Shown: positions 18,701 to 25,890 of the stretch, in pieces | Numbering within the stretch: position 1 is the stretch's first letter | How the letters are laid out: each line of letters opens with the position of its first letter | Assembly (NCBI GenBank): GCA_910587295.1 | Contig: CAJULP010000019.1 | Coordinates: 1 to 59,740 of the forward strand | DNA from: an uncultured Lachnospiraceae bacterium | GTDB taxonomy: Bacteria > Bacillota > Clostridia > Lachnospirales > Lachnospiraceae | Direction: 5' to 3' | Length of the DNA: 59,740 bases | The notes under the pieces: model-generated | What the model saw: the letters and a program-made list of their open reading frames with translations, nothing else | Databases searched by the model: none | What the model was told of the DNA's origin: nothing | Program-made: the position numbers and the translations under genes

Positions 18701-19354
18701 GTTCCGGTTGATGACCAGCCTGCTCTCTACCATATCCGCCGGATTTTCTATCCGGATCTCCGATTCTTCCAAAAAAAATTCCACCTTTTGCTTTTTCCGG
18801 ATCTCCAGCAGAAATTCTTCCATATTCTGTTCTCTGGGTTCCCCGCAGGAAAGCCCCCTGTAAGCGGAATAATACTGTCGGTCGGCACCGCCAAAGACCC
18901 GGTAAAAATCTTCCGAGTAAAAAAGCCTGACCGCTTCATCCCAGTTAGTCCTTGCCAGATTGGCAAAATGGAACAAATTCTTGATATCTCCCATGCCGGA
19001 TTCCAGTTTTCTTTCCCTGACCGACACCGTATAAGGGATATAGTATTCCCCCTGATTGGATATGATGCGGAACTCCCCTTTTAGCTGATCCCCTTCCGTC
19101 ATGCCCGTGGCATCAAATTGATACCCGATCTCTTCTTTTGTTCCGGAAAAATGCCCGGTGAGGCATTTCATCTTCAGCCTGCTGGAAGATACCCGTCCTT
19201 CCGTCACCTGGCCTTCCGGCCCATAAATGATAAAGCTCCCTTCATAAATCTCATTTTCCTGTAAAGAAAGTTCGATCACAGGCTCAGAAAAATTCAGAGA
19301 GCGACTGCTGTTATTAAAATTTCCTTCTAAAATTTTTTTTATCACATCCTGCAC
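15794..19354 (-). CDS. Giant DUF5717-family protein
   Basis: An ~1,186-residue protein that I recognise as the DUF5717 family, encoded beside DUF5716 in Lachnospiraceae. The N-terminal ~200 residues are beta-rich and immunoglobulin-like (LSLQENEIYEGSFIIYGPEG, IISNQGEYYIPYTVSV). The rest is mostly alpha-helical with TPR-like repeats (LCLTQERYNEAQWMLSQAKE and others). There is no signal peptide or transmembrane segment, so it should be cytosolic. I prefer the GTG at 19354 (GGAGG nine bases upstream; product VQDVIKKILEGNF) over ATG 19417, whose first 21 residues are an unusual Arg-rich stretch without a ribosome site. Its size and cluster position suggest a scaffold for the DUF5716 ATPase-like protein. 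Confidence 0.72.
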   Translation of the reverse strand: MQDVIKKILEGNFNNSSRSLNFSEPVIELSLQENEIYEGSFIIYGPEGQVTEGRVSSSRLKMKCLTGHFSGTKEEIGYQFDATGMTEGDQLKGEFRIISNQGEYYIPYTVSVRERKLESGMGDIKNLFHFANLARTNWDEAVRLFYSEDFYRVFGGADRQYYSAYRGLSCGEPREQNMEEFLLEIRKKQKVEFFLEESEIRIENPADMVESRLVINRNGWGYSKLFIEAEGDFLVLEKEVIRDDDFLGNCYRLPFYISAKKLHRGRNYGTIKIGNPYVTLTAHVTVINSPLTTRLSSMRRQKKHSVVELMQYYEAFRTRKIGSGSWMKETQALLDRLIDMDDRDIAPKLFQVQLCLTQERYNEAQWMLSQAKELMEAGSFDPALHSYYLYLTTLIDSTGSYMDEVAGQVERIYAQNDHNWRIAWLLLYLSEDYTRSPSRKWLFLEEQCRQGCTSPVIYIEAWNLLMSNPTLLMRLENFELQVLSYAAKKELLTPDVVTQVVYLAGKQKSYVERLFVILRGCYAVMPTDEVLQAVCTLLIKGSRTDQTAFCWYEKGIEKELRITRLYEYYMMSLDLEAGREIPKIVLMYFAFDSTLDGLRNSYLYYYVYRNRGQFPELYASYREQIERFMMFQLMKGKNNRYLAYLYKNLITPDMVTPETAKGLAQAIFINRLTLHREDIRRVIIIYEKERKESIYNISGREAYIPVYENEFRLLLEDKYGNRYCRQEEFSVERLLVPDKLASMAAPFVEGNDHFDLWLCEQGRELAGISKENMAYMKRITHSQVAVEELQKEIRIRLVRFYFDNDRMAELDEYLLALSAEQVEGSCIAELVRIMVLRGMYEKAYQWIKLRGGEGIEAKIIMRLCSRLISLDGMAEDDVLTSLIFMAFKAGKYDENLLNYLCAFFSGTCKEMRDIWRAAESFGVETYDLGERILVQMLYSGAHVGEKVDIFRRYISGGAKSRVEIAFLAQYSYEYFVKDKLTDSFVMEDMQRVIERKEELPFVCKLAYTKYYAENKKLVNETVSYWLLLFLREITESGKYFPYFKEYADNIVLMRQYADKTMVEYHVKDGAKAVIHYLIERDGQEDGEYEKEEMQDMFGGICVKQFILFFGESLQYYITENEGQHEQLTESGTISRNETGLEQKENRYQLINDIATGRNLHDYDTMEALLSEYFECDYMVREFFRIK

Positions 19355-19426
19355 TCTTTTGTTCCTCCGCCTGCCTGCTTTTCTCCTAAAGAAGGATTGC
19401 CAACGGCAACCCTTCATGCTTTACTT

Positions 19427-20071
19427 TCATTGATTTATTCTGGAATAACCAAAACCGTTTGCGAAAGCGTCTATCGCCATTTTGTCCTTGCACATACTGC
19501 ACCCTTCCGGGTTGTACGCCTTATAATCCGGGATATCCGCAATCGTAAACAAAGATTTGATGGGGATTCCCATACTGCTTGTTGCCGCACTGAATATTGC
19601 GCTGATCCCGCTGATCGACGCCCCGTAATAACTAAGTGCCTGTCCAACCTTGACGATGGTCTGCCCTGTGGTGGCGGACGCTAACAGCAATAATACATTT
19701 TTGCCTTTGATCATGGGAACAAAATTGTCACGGAACAAAATATGACCGGAATTAACGTACTCCGGCGTAATGATATAAATCGTGTTATGGGCGTTCATGG
19801 AATAAACCCCTGCCCTGGTCAACTCTTCGGCAAGGAACGCGCCTATGATCTCGCAGCCATCAATACATACAATCGTATCCACGATTGTAGACGCTGAAAT
19901 CTGGTTTCCTAACTCCTTTGCTGCTGCCAATGCTTCACTCAATCTGGATTTTAAGGTTGTCATATCCAAAAAATAGTTAACATGGGAATTGGGTGTAACG
20001 AAATGGCCCGGTATTGCCTTTAATGTAACATTGGGGTGTACTTTAGAACGAATTTTTATCATATCCTGCAT
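19427..20071 (-). CDS. Orotate phosphoribosyltransferase-like protein with altered PRPP loop
   Basis: A 214-residue protein with a type I phosphoribosyltransferase shape. NVLLLLASATTGQTIVKVGQ occupies the place of the PRPP-binding loop, followed by GASISGISAIFSA. In active enzymes that loop carries two acidic residues (VDDxxTTG); here they are replaced by Ala-Ser, so catalysis with PRPP is doubtful. The C-terminus has a CSMC pair. The start ATG 20071 has GGAGG eight bases upstream. It is 72 bases upstream of the DUF5717 gene and could head that cluster's transcript. Automated pipelines would probably call it PyrE; I would not assign that function. Confidence 0.65.
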   Translation of the reverse strand: MQDMIKIRSKVHPNVTLKAIPGHFVTPNSHVNYFLDMTTLKSRLSEALAAAKELGNQISASTIVDTIVCIDGCEIIGAFLAEELTRAGVYSMNAHNTIYIITPEYVNSGHILFRDNFVPMIKGKNVLLLLASATTGQTIVKVGQALSYYGASISGISAIFSAATSSMGIPIKSLFTIADIPDYKAYNPEGCSMCKDKMAIDAFANGFGYSRINQ

Positions 20072-20227
20072 ATGACATACCTCCTTTTTTTACATTGGAC
20101 TTATATAATATAATTATATTTTATAAGATATCTCCATTTAATTCAATCATTTTATTTTCTTTCTTATTTTGTTGTGCTATACTTTTCCCAAAAGTATTCA
20201 TCTTATATCTTAGGAGGGAGATTCTTT

Positions 20228-21205
20228 ATGTACAAGAAAGTAAAGAACTATGCCATTGAAAAAGGGCTTGCCGTTGACGACAAGGCCGGAATTGCCTACG
20301 GAAAGATAAACGGCTGTTTTTTAGTCATCCACCAAGATCCCGCCACCCCCGGACGCCACACCATCCAGCTTTGGATGAAGCAGGGTGCGGCAGAGCCTTA
20401 TCCGTCTGTGGTAGATTTTGTCAACCAATGCCCGTCAAAATTTAAGTATCTGCAGACCGCTTCCTACAGCGGTACCAAAGTGATCGCAGAGTTTTGGGGA
20501 AACGGCTTAAAGTGGGGCTCAGCCTATGTTCCCTGCATAGACGCCTTTTTAAAAGAAATAACCGATTACTTTAGGACCAACCAGCTATCTACCTGCTGTG
20601 AGACCTGCGGAATCGGATCCGGGCTCTCGCTCTACCAGATCGAGTCTGCTGACCATCTTTTTTGTTCCGCCTGCTATGCGCAGACCTCCGACCAGATCCA
20701 GAAATCCATTCATGAAAAAGCCAAGCAGGGCAACGGCAACGTCATAGGCGGAATCATAGGAGCGCTTTTGGGCGCACTGTTAGGCGTCATCGCCTGGGTG
20801 CTGATCTACCAGCTTGGGTATATTTCAGCTTTAGGCGGCCTTGTCATGGTCATCTGCGCCTTGAAAGGATATGAACTGTTAGGTGGGCGGCTCAACATAT
20901 TAGGAATCATCCTAAGCTGCGTGATTTCAGTCGTCATGCTCCTGTTTGCCGAACAGGTCTGCCTGAGCATTGAGATCTACCAGGCTTTCCGGGAATACGA
21001 CGTGACCTTTTTTGAAGCCTTCCAGAGCGTGCCTGCTTTCCTGGAAGAGCCTGAAATCCTTGGCGCCGTAGTCTATGACCTTGTTATTGGCTTTATTCTC
21101 CTGGCTGCAGGTGCCGGCGGAACCATCTACCAGGTTTACAAGAAAAATAAAAACTCCGTCAACACCAAGATGATCACCACCGTTACGGACGCAAACAGTA
21201 ACTGA
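20228..21205 (+). CDS. Multi-pass membrane protein with a cysteine-rich segment
   Basis: A 325-residue protein with a ~140-residue soluble N-terminal domain, a zinc-ribbon-like set of cysteines (CCETCGIGSG ... FCSAC, about residues 122-152), and about four transmembrane helices (GGIIGALLGALLGVIAWVLI onward). The start ATG 20228 has GGAGG upstream; an in-frame ATG at 20174 has none. It stands alone on the plus strand between two minus-strand operons. I do not recognise a characterised family. The N-terminal domain (GKINGCFLVIHQDPATPGRH) could bind a ligand or protein. Confidence 0.65.
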   Translation: MYKKVKNYAIEKGLAVDDKAGIAYGKINGCFLVIHQDPATPGRHTIQLWMKQGAAEPYPSVVDFVNQCPSKFKYLQTASYSGTKVIAEFWGNGLKWGSAYVPCIDAFLKEITDYFRTNQLSTCCETCGIGSGLSLYQIESADHLFCSACYAQTSDQIQKSIHEKAKQGNGNVIGGIIGALLGALLGVIAWVLIYQLGYISALGGLVMVICALKGYELLGGRLNILGIILSCVISVVMLLFAEQVCLSIEIYQAFREYDVTFFEAFQSVPAFLEEPEILGAVVYDLVIGFILLAAGAGGTIYQVYKKNKNSVNTKMITTVTDANSN

Positions 21206-21232
21206 TCAAAGGAATCCCTTTATTAAAAATAC

Positions 21233-21307
21233 AGGTCCGGCAGCAAAAGGCCAGCCCCTATCCGGGCGTGCCGCCCTTCTGCTGGCTGTCCTTTCGCTGC
21301 CGGACCT
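21233..21307. terminator. Long bidirectional hairpin between convergent genes
   Basis: AGGTCCGGCAGC at 21233-21244 pairs perfectly with GCTGCCGGACCT at 21296-21307. Further pairing inside (AAAGG with CCTTT, CCAGC with GCTGG) gives an arm of 20 bp or more. It lies between the convergent membrane-protein gene and sigF, fitting a shared terminator. No strong T-run follows on the plus strand, while CTTTTTT occurs near 21316-21322. Confidence 0.6.
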
Positions 21308-21320
21308 TCGCTGCACTTTT

Positions 21321-22049
21321 TTACACATCCCCTTTCATTTTCTGCCGCATCCCCAAAAGGATCTTTTTTTCAAGCCTGCTCACCTGAACCTGGCTGATCC
21401 CCAAAACCTTTGCCACCTCCATCTGGGTTTTATCCTGATAATACCGCAGGATGATCAGCTTTTGCTCCTCCTTTCCAAGTCCATTTAAAAGCTGGTTTAC
21501 CAAAAGATGGTTCAGCACTTCCTCATGGGCATTGCCGCTTTCATCCGCAAGCTGATCCACCATGAAAAGCTCGTTCCCGTCGCTTTGGTACACGGATTTA
21601 TAAATAGATTCCACCTGAACGTTGGCTTCCATGGCAAGCACCACTTCTTCCACCGTTAAAAACGCTTCTTTTGCCACCTCGTCAATGGACGGCTCCCTAC
21701 CGTATTTCCCCGCAAGCTTTTCCCTTGCCATCTTTATTTTTATCCCGTTTTCCTTTAGATTCCTGGATACCTTAATCATCCCGTCATCCCGGATAAAACG
21801 CTTGATCTCCCCGGTGATAAGGGGAACCGCGTAAGTGGAAAATTTCACGTCATATTCCGTGTCAAATTTATCGATTGCCTTGATCAGGCCGATCACGCCA
21901 ATCTGGAACAAATCCTCCGCCTCATAGCCTCTTCCCAAAAAACGCTTGACGATATGGCGGACCAGCCCTAAGTTTTGTTCGATCAGTACTTCCCTTGCTT
22001 CCTTTTCTCCTGCCCGTGCTTTTTTGATCAGTACTGAATTATCCACCAT
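21321..22049 (-). CDS. sigF: Forespore-specific RNA polymerase sigma-F
   Basis: A 242-residue sigma-70 family protein with the full set of regions. Region 1.2/2 is ARAGEKEAREVLIEQNLGLV and AEDLFQIGVIGLIKAIDKFD, region 3 is REPSIDEVAKEAFLTVEEVV, and region 4 is GKEEQKLIILRYYQDKTQME with the helix-turn-helix LGISQVQVSRLEKKIL. It directs early forespore transcription during sporulation. It begins three bases after spoIIAB in the canonical spoIIAA-spoIIAB-sigF operon, whose first two products control it. The presence of the intact operon indicates a spore former. Confidence 0.95.
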   Translation of the reverse strand: MVDNSVLIKKARAGEKEAREVLIEQNLGLVRHIVKRFLGRGYEAEDLFQIGVIGLIKAIDKFDTEYDVKFSTYAVPLITGEIKRFIRDDGMIKVSRNLKENGIKIKMAREKLAGKYGREPSIDEVAKEAFLTVEEVVLAMEANVQVESIYKSVYQSDGNELFMVDQLADESGNAHEEVLNHLLVNQLLNGLGKEEQKLIILRYYQDKTQMEVAKVLGISQVQVSRLEKKILLGMRQKMKGDV

Positions 22050-22052
22050 TTT

Positions 22053-22568
22053 TTAATCCTCTTGCCTGATCCACGGTATGGTTCCTAATTTTTTCTGCAT
22101 CCGTACCAGCGTTCCCTGAAAGGGCGCCGATATCACTTCCAGGTCATCCATGAATGCCTCCATGAACGCAAACCCCATTCCCGACCGGTCCATTTCCGGC
22201 TTAGTGGTAAAAAGAGGCTCCATGGCGCGGTCAATATCTTCAATCCCTTTTCCCTTATCTTCTACCTCCACGTACAGCACGTCCTCTGATATCCTGCACT
22301 GCAGGTATACCTGGGGGCACACATCCTGGTCCTTTCCGGAAAATTCTTCATCATAGCCATGGATGATCGCATTGGTCACGGCCTCCGAAACCGCTGTCTT
22401 TATGTCCGATAGTTCTTCCATTGTAGGATTTAACGGCGCTACGAACGCAGCCACCGCAACTCTGGCAAACGCTTCATTTACCGAAATCGCATCAAAATGG
22501 AGCTTCATCTCATTTTTTAAAATGGTACGGCTGCCTGTGCCAAATTCCATTCTCTGTCCTGTTTCCAT
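22053..22568 (-). CDS. spoIIAB: Anti-sigma-F factor, serine kinase SpoIIAB
   Basis: SpoIIAB binds sigma-F and phosphorylates SpoIIAA. The GHKL kinase motifs are visible: N-box SEAVTNAIIHGY, G1 box VEDKGKGIED and ATP-lid TTKPEMDRSGMGFAFMEAFM. The core aligns with the 146-residue Bacillus protein from KNEMKLHFDAISVNEAFARV on. The extra ~18 N-terminal residues (METGQRMEFGTGSRT) are unusual, and an internal ATG at 22550, preceded by AGGACAG, is an alternative start. An insert (GKDQDVCPQ) also lengthens the protein. Confidence 0.93.
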   Translation of the reverse strand: METGQRMEFGTGSRTILKNEMKLHFDAISVNEAFARVAVAAFVAPLNPTMEELSDIKTAVSEAVTNAIIHGYDEEFSGKDQDVCPQVYLQCRISEDVLYVEVEDKGKGIEDIDRAMEPLFTTKPEMDRSGMGFAFMEAFMDDLEVISAPFQGTLVRMQKKLGTIPWIRQED

Positions 22569-22606
22569 AACTTGTTTCTTAACCTTTCCCTTTCCGTTTC
22601 CGTAAT

Positions 22607-22915
22607 TTATTCCATGATTTCTATTACTTTATGTAAACCGCATATCATTAAGGTACGCTTTATCCTGGTATCCGCATTGATCGCAAAGACTTTCCCGCCA
22701 AAATAGGATATCTTCTTGTATCTTCCGATAATCACGCCGATCCCTGAACTGTCCATAAAACGCGTCACTTCAAAATCAAAGACCACGTTTCCCACTCCTT
22801 CGTTCATGATATACTCATCAGCCGTTTTACTTATGTAAACTGATTTGTGATGATCCACCTCCTCCGGCATCCTGACCATCAGGTAATTATCAATTACCCT
22901 AAAATTCTCTTCCAT
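22607..22915 (-). CDS. spoIIAA: Anti-anti-sigma factor SpoIIAA
   Basis: A 102-residue STAS-domain protein that frees sigma-F from SpoIIAB when dephosphorylated. The phospho-acceptor serine lies in RFMDSSGIGVIIGRYK (about residue 57), and NVVFDFEVTRFMDSSG is the core strand-loop. The start ATG 22915 has GAGG upstream. It heads the spoIIA operon. Only about 27 bases separate it from the upstream gene's terminator hairpin, and I could not find a convincing sigma-H promoter. Confidence 0.93.
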   Translation of the reverse strand: MEENFRVIDNYLMVRMPEEVDHHKSVYISKTADEYIMNEGVGNVVFDFEVTRFMDSSGIGVIIGRYKKISYFGGKVFAINADTRIKRTLMICGLHKVIEIME

Positions 22916-22941
22916 AATTCACCTCTTTTCTTTCTATGTAA

Positions 22942-22972
22942 AAAGAGGACACTTTAAGGTGTCCTCTTTTGT
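22942..22972 (-). terminator. Intrinsic terminator between the TPR membrane gene and spoIIAA
   Basis: An 11-bp stem (AAAGAGGACAC with GTGTCCTCTTT) and a 6-base loop, followed on the minus strand by TTTTTAC. It ends the long valS-to-TPR transcript just before the spoIIA operon. Coordinates are good to about one base. Confidence 0.8.
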
Positions 22973-22998
22973 AATCACTCTATTTTGTTATCTATCTT

Positions 22999-24426
22999 TT
23001 ATTCCGCGTTATTGATCTCCGCTAAGGCAGTTTCCGCCTTATCCGCAAAGTCCGTATCAGGGAAATGATCCATCACAAGCGCATAAGTTTCTTTTGCCTT
23101 ATCCTGATCGTTACTCCTGTAATAGCTGTTAGCCAGATAAAAAAGCGCTTCGCTTTTTTCCTGATCATACCGCCATGCCTTCCGCAAGTTGGGGATTGCC
23201 TGTTCGTAATCCTCCGCACGGTAGCTCTCGTACCCCGCATCATAATAAAAATCTACCAGCCCGCTTCCCACAAGTTCAAGGAGTTTTCCGTAAAGCGTCT
23301 CAAAAGCCTTAGACCGCTCGCCGCTTGCCGTCTCTTCACCCTCATCCCCCGCATCCACGGTCTCAAGGTAAGAAGCAATCGCTTCGATATTTTCAGGTTC
23401 CTCCAGATAAGCGTTGACCGCCATCATCAGCCCATCGGAAACCATCATTGCCCCGGTGGTATTTTGGTATGCGGAAAGTTCTTCCGTAAGCTTTTTATTG
23501 TCATCCGTAAACTTCTGTACCTTCTGCTCTAATTCGTCAATGGTGGCCGTCTTAACGTCTGACGCCTCACTGACCGCCCGAAGCTGGTCCTGGATATCTG
23601 CCTTTGCAAGCTGTATCTGCCCGGGAAGGATCAAAAAGCAGGCAATGGCAATACCGATCACCACGCCGATCCCTAAGTTGAGCAGCGTGGAGGCTCCCTT
23701 ACGCTCCTTTGCGTTCATCGGCTGGATAATGGTTTCATTCCCACTCTGATACCGCACCACACGGTCAGAACCTGTCTTCTTTTTCGACGCATTCCTGGAA
23801 CCGTCCTCAGGCGCCAGCATATGTTCCACTTCTTTCCGATAGCGCAGGGTAGTGGTATTATTGGTATCGATCTGTTCGCACCGCTCTAATTCTTTTAACG
23901 CCTTCTCCCATTCCTCCATATTCATATAAAGCAGCGCCAAAAGCTGATGGGCGCGGACATATTTGGAATTATAGGATAACACTTTTTTCAGCTGTATGAC
24001 CGCCAGGTCCTGACTGTCCTGATAGCAGTACAGAAGTGCCTGGTTATATTTCTTGATGGTCTGGTTGATCACATCCAGCCTTGCCTGATTGTTCTGGATC
24101 ATTTCAATATAATCATCCGCAATATTCTTTTTAGGGCGGAGATTTTTACTGATCACCCATTCATTGAAAGCAAGGACTGCCTCCCCGATCTCAAAGTAGA
24201 TAAGTCCCAGCAGATTTCTTGCTTCTATATTGTTTTTGTTAAATTTCAAACTTTGCCGCAGGCTGACAATTGCCCCGGACAGATCCCTTACTGTAGCCTT
24301 TTCCAAACCGTCATTGTAAAAGCGGTTTGACATATATAAAATCTTCTTATACAATCCCACGTCAGCGCCACAGCCTGTACAAAAATCATGCTCTGTCAAA
24401 CGACATCCGCAATTATAACATATCAT
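22999..24426 (-). CDS. Zinc-ribbon, TPR and coiled-coil membrane protein
   Basis: A 475-residue protein in clear modules. An N-terminal zinc ribbon (CYNCGCRLTEHDFCTGCG, residues 3-20) comes first. TPR repeats follow (LSGAIVSLRQSLKFNKNNIE, AVIQLKKVLSYNSKYVRAHQ, WEKALKELERCEQIDTNN). Then come one transmembrane helix (LLNLGIGVVIGIAIACFLIL, about 258-277), an extracytoplasmic coiled coil, and a second TPR block at the C-terminus (YEQAIPNLRKAWRYDQEKSE). It resembles membrane scaffolds with TPRs on both sides of the membrane. It is the last gene of the valS-fapA-folC transcript and overlaps the 55-residue frame upstream by 14 bases. Function unknown. Confidence 0.75.
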   Translation of the reverse strand: MICYNCGCRLTEHDFCTGCGADVGLYKKILYMSNRFYNDGLEKATVRDLSGAIVSLRQSLKFNKNNIEARNLLGLIYFEIGEAVLAFNEWVISKNLRPKKNIADDYIEMIQNNQARLDVINQTIKKYNQALLYCYQDSQDLAVIQLKKVLSYNSKYVRAHQLLALLYMNMEEWEKALKELERCEQIDTNNTTTLRYRKEVEHMLAPEDGSRNASKKKTGSDRVVRYQSGNETIIQPMNAKERKGASTLLNLGIGVVIGIAIACFLILPGQIQLAKADIQDQLRAVSEASDVKTATIDELEQKVQKFTDDNKKLTEELSAYQNTTGAMMVSDGLMMAVNAYLEEPENIEAIASYLETVDAGDEGEETASGERSKAFETLYGKLLELVGSGLVDFYYDAGYESYRAEDYEQAIPNLRKAWRYDQEKSEALFYLANSYYRSNDQDKAKETYALVMDHFPDTDFADKAETALAEINNAE

Positions 24427-24580
24427 GCCGCTTCTCCTGTTCTTCAGACCCTGGCTTATCTAACATCTTGATCAAAATATCCGCCATATCCGTCAAATCC
24501 TGATTATATATGGCTTCCTCCGCATCCTCTACCTCTAAACTTGGATGAAACTTCTTCAACTCTTCTTCAAAATCAATCAT
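24413..24580 (-). CDS. Small acidic protein (55 residues) between folC and the TPR gene
   Basis: A frame starting at ATG 24580 and ending at TAA 24413-24415. It encodes MIDFEEELKKFHPSLEVEDA followed by EEAIYNQDLTDMADILIKML and a charged tail. GAGGAG lies nine bases upstream. The start overlaps the folC stop by eight bases and its end overlaps the next gene's start by 14, so all three are translationally coupled. The acidic, helical composition and perfect packing argue that it is real although small. No family is recognised; a partner of the TPR protein is a reasonable guess. Confidence 0.7.
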   Translation of the reverse strand: MIDFEEELKKFHPSLEVEDAEEAIYNQDLTDMADILIKMLDKPGSEEQEKRHDML

Positions 24581-25874
24581 TCTGTATTCTCCTCATCAGG
24601 ACTTTCATCTGCCCTATCAAATACAATGAGCCCACAACATAAGCAGTATCTTTTTCTGTTTTCTCCCAAAGCAGTCTGTTAAGGGCTTCTTCCGCCCTCT
24701 CATGGAAATAGCACTTGATACTCCCGCACTGCTCCCACTCTTTCTTAAGCTCATCTATCGAAACGCTTCTGTCTGTGTCAAGCACAGTCACATCCGCCTG
24801 CGTAAAAAGACCTGCGTCTTCAATCATCCGGATCATCTTCCTGTAGCGCTTGTCCGCCACCACTCCAAAAAGCAAAAGCCTTCTTCCCGTACAGCCGTCT
24901 TCTCTCACCGTACGCAAAAATGCCTCGATCCCGTCTTCATTGTGTGCACCGTCCAAAAACACGCCGGGGGCGGTCTCTTCCATCCTGCCCGGCCATGACG
25001 CTGTCCACAACCCCCTTCTTATCGTATCCGGCGTAATCCGCTCATCTTTAAGCTCCTGCAGCGCCAATACGCAAAGTGACGCATTTTCCACCTGATACAG
25101 GGCAGCCGTGTTCAAAGAAAGGCTAATATAATTATAATAACCAGTATGAAGGGAAAAATCAATGGTTTTATTTCGGATATTCACATCTAAAATCTGCTCT
25201 TTTTTGAGCAAAACCACGGAACTTTTCTTTTTTTTGGCACAGCCTGCCAAAATTCCCGTAACTTCTTTCCTTCTGTCCGTAAACACCACGGGCACGCCGC
25301 CTTTGATAATGCCCGCTTTTTCCGATGCGATATCCGAAAGGGTATCCCCCAGGTACTGCATATGGTCGTACCCGATCTGGGTGATCACGCACAAATCCGG
25401 CTTCGCAATGCAATTGGTCGCATCTAACCTGCCCCCAAGCCCGGTTTCCAAAATAATATAATCCGGCTGCTTTTCTTTGAAATAATCCATGGCCATTAAA
25501 AATAAATATTCAAAAAAGGAAGGATGAGAAAGCCCCTCTTTTTTTCCTTCCTCCACCCTTTCCATAACATGTTCGAAACAGGCAGCAAAATCCTGCTCTG
25601 AGATCATTTCTCCATTTACGCTGATCCGCTCCCGCATGGTCTCTAAATGGGGGGAAATAAACATGCCCACGCTGCGCCCGCTCTCTAAAAGGACAGAACG
25701 CAGGTAAGCACAAACGGAACCTTTTCCGTTTGTGCCTGCCACGTGGATCACTTTACTTTTCCATTCATTTCCGGTAAGCGCCAAAAGCAGCCTTCCCGTG
25801 TCCTGAACCGTATTTTTCCCTGCAAACTTAGGAATATCGCTAATATAGTCTTCCGCTTCTTTATATGATATCAT
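24573..25874 (-). CDS. folC: Folylpolyglutamate synthase / dihydrofolate synthase
   Basis: A 433-residue Mur-ligase-family enzyme that adds glutamate to folates and, in many bacteria, to dihydropteroate. The P-loop is HVAGTNGKGSVCAYL. The family motifs SPHLETMRERISVNG, ILETGLGGRLDATN and FLDGAHNEDGIEAFLR follow in the usual order. It acts in the cytosol in one-carbon metabolism. It lies 16 bases after fapA and is translationally coupled to the small downstream frame. Confidence 0.93.
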   Translation of the reverse strand: MISYKEAEDYISDIPKFAGKNTVQDTGRLLLALTGNEWKSKVIHVAGTNGKGSVCAYLRSVLLESGRSVGMFISPHLETMRERISVNGEMISEQDFAACFEHVMERVEEGKKEGLSHPSFFEYLFLMAMDYFKEKQPDYIILETGLGGRLDATNCIAKPDLCVITQIGYDHMQYLGDTLSDIASEKAGIIKGGVPVVFTDRRKEVTGILAGCAKKKKSSVVLLKKEQILDVNIRNKTIDFSLHTGYYNYISLSLNTAALYQVENASLCVLALQELKDERITPDTIRRGLWTASWPGRMEETAPGVFLDGAHNEDGIEAFLRTVREDGCTGRRLLLFGVVADKRYRKMIRMIEDAGLFTQADVTVLDTDRSVSIDELKKEWEQCGSIKCYFHERAEEALNRLLWEKTEKDTAYVVGSLYLIGQMKVLMRRIQND

Positions 25875-25890
25875 GCCCTTTTCCCTGTGC

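Noticed and set aside
15875..19084. Long plus-strand open frames inside the DUF5717 gene (for example 17096-17881 and 18260-19084)
   Set aside because: They lie entirely antisense to a well-supported gene, have no credible ribosome sites, and have His/Pro/Arg-rich composition typical of shadow frames.
19427..20071. Assignment as pyrE (orotate phosphoribosyltransferase)
   Set aside because: The PRPP loop lacks the required acidic pair, and no other pyrimidine genes are adjacent.
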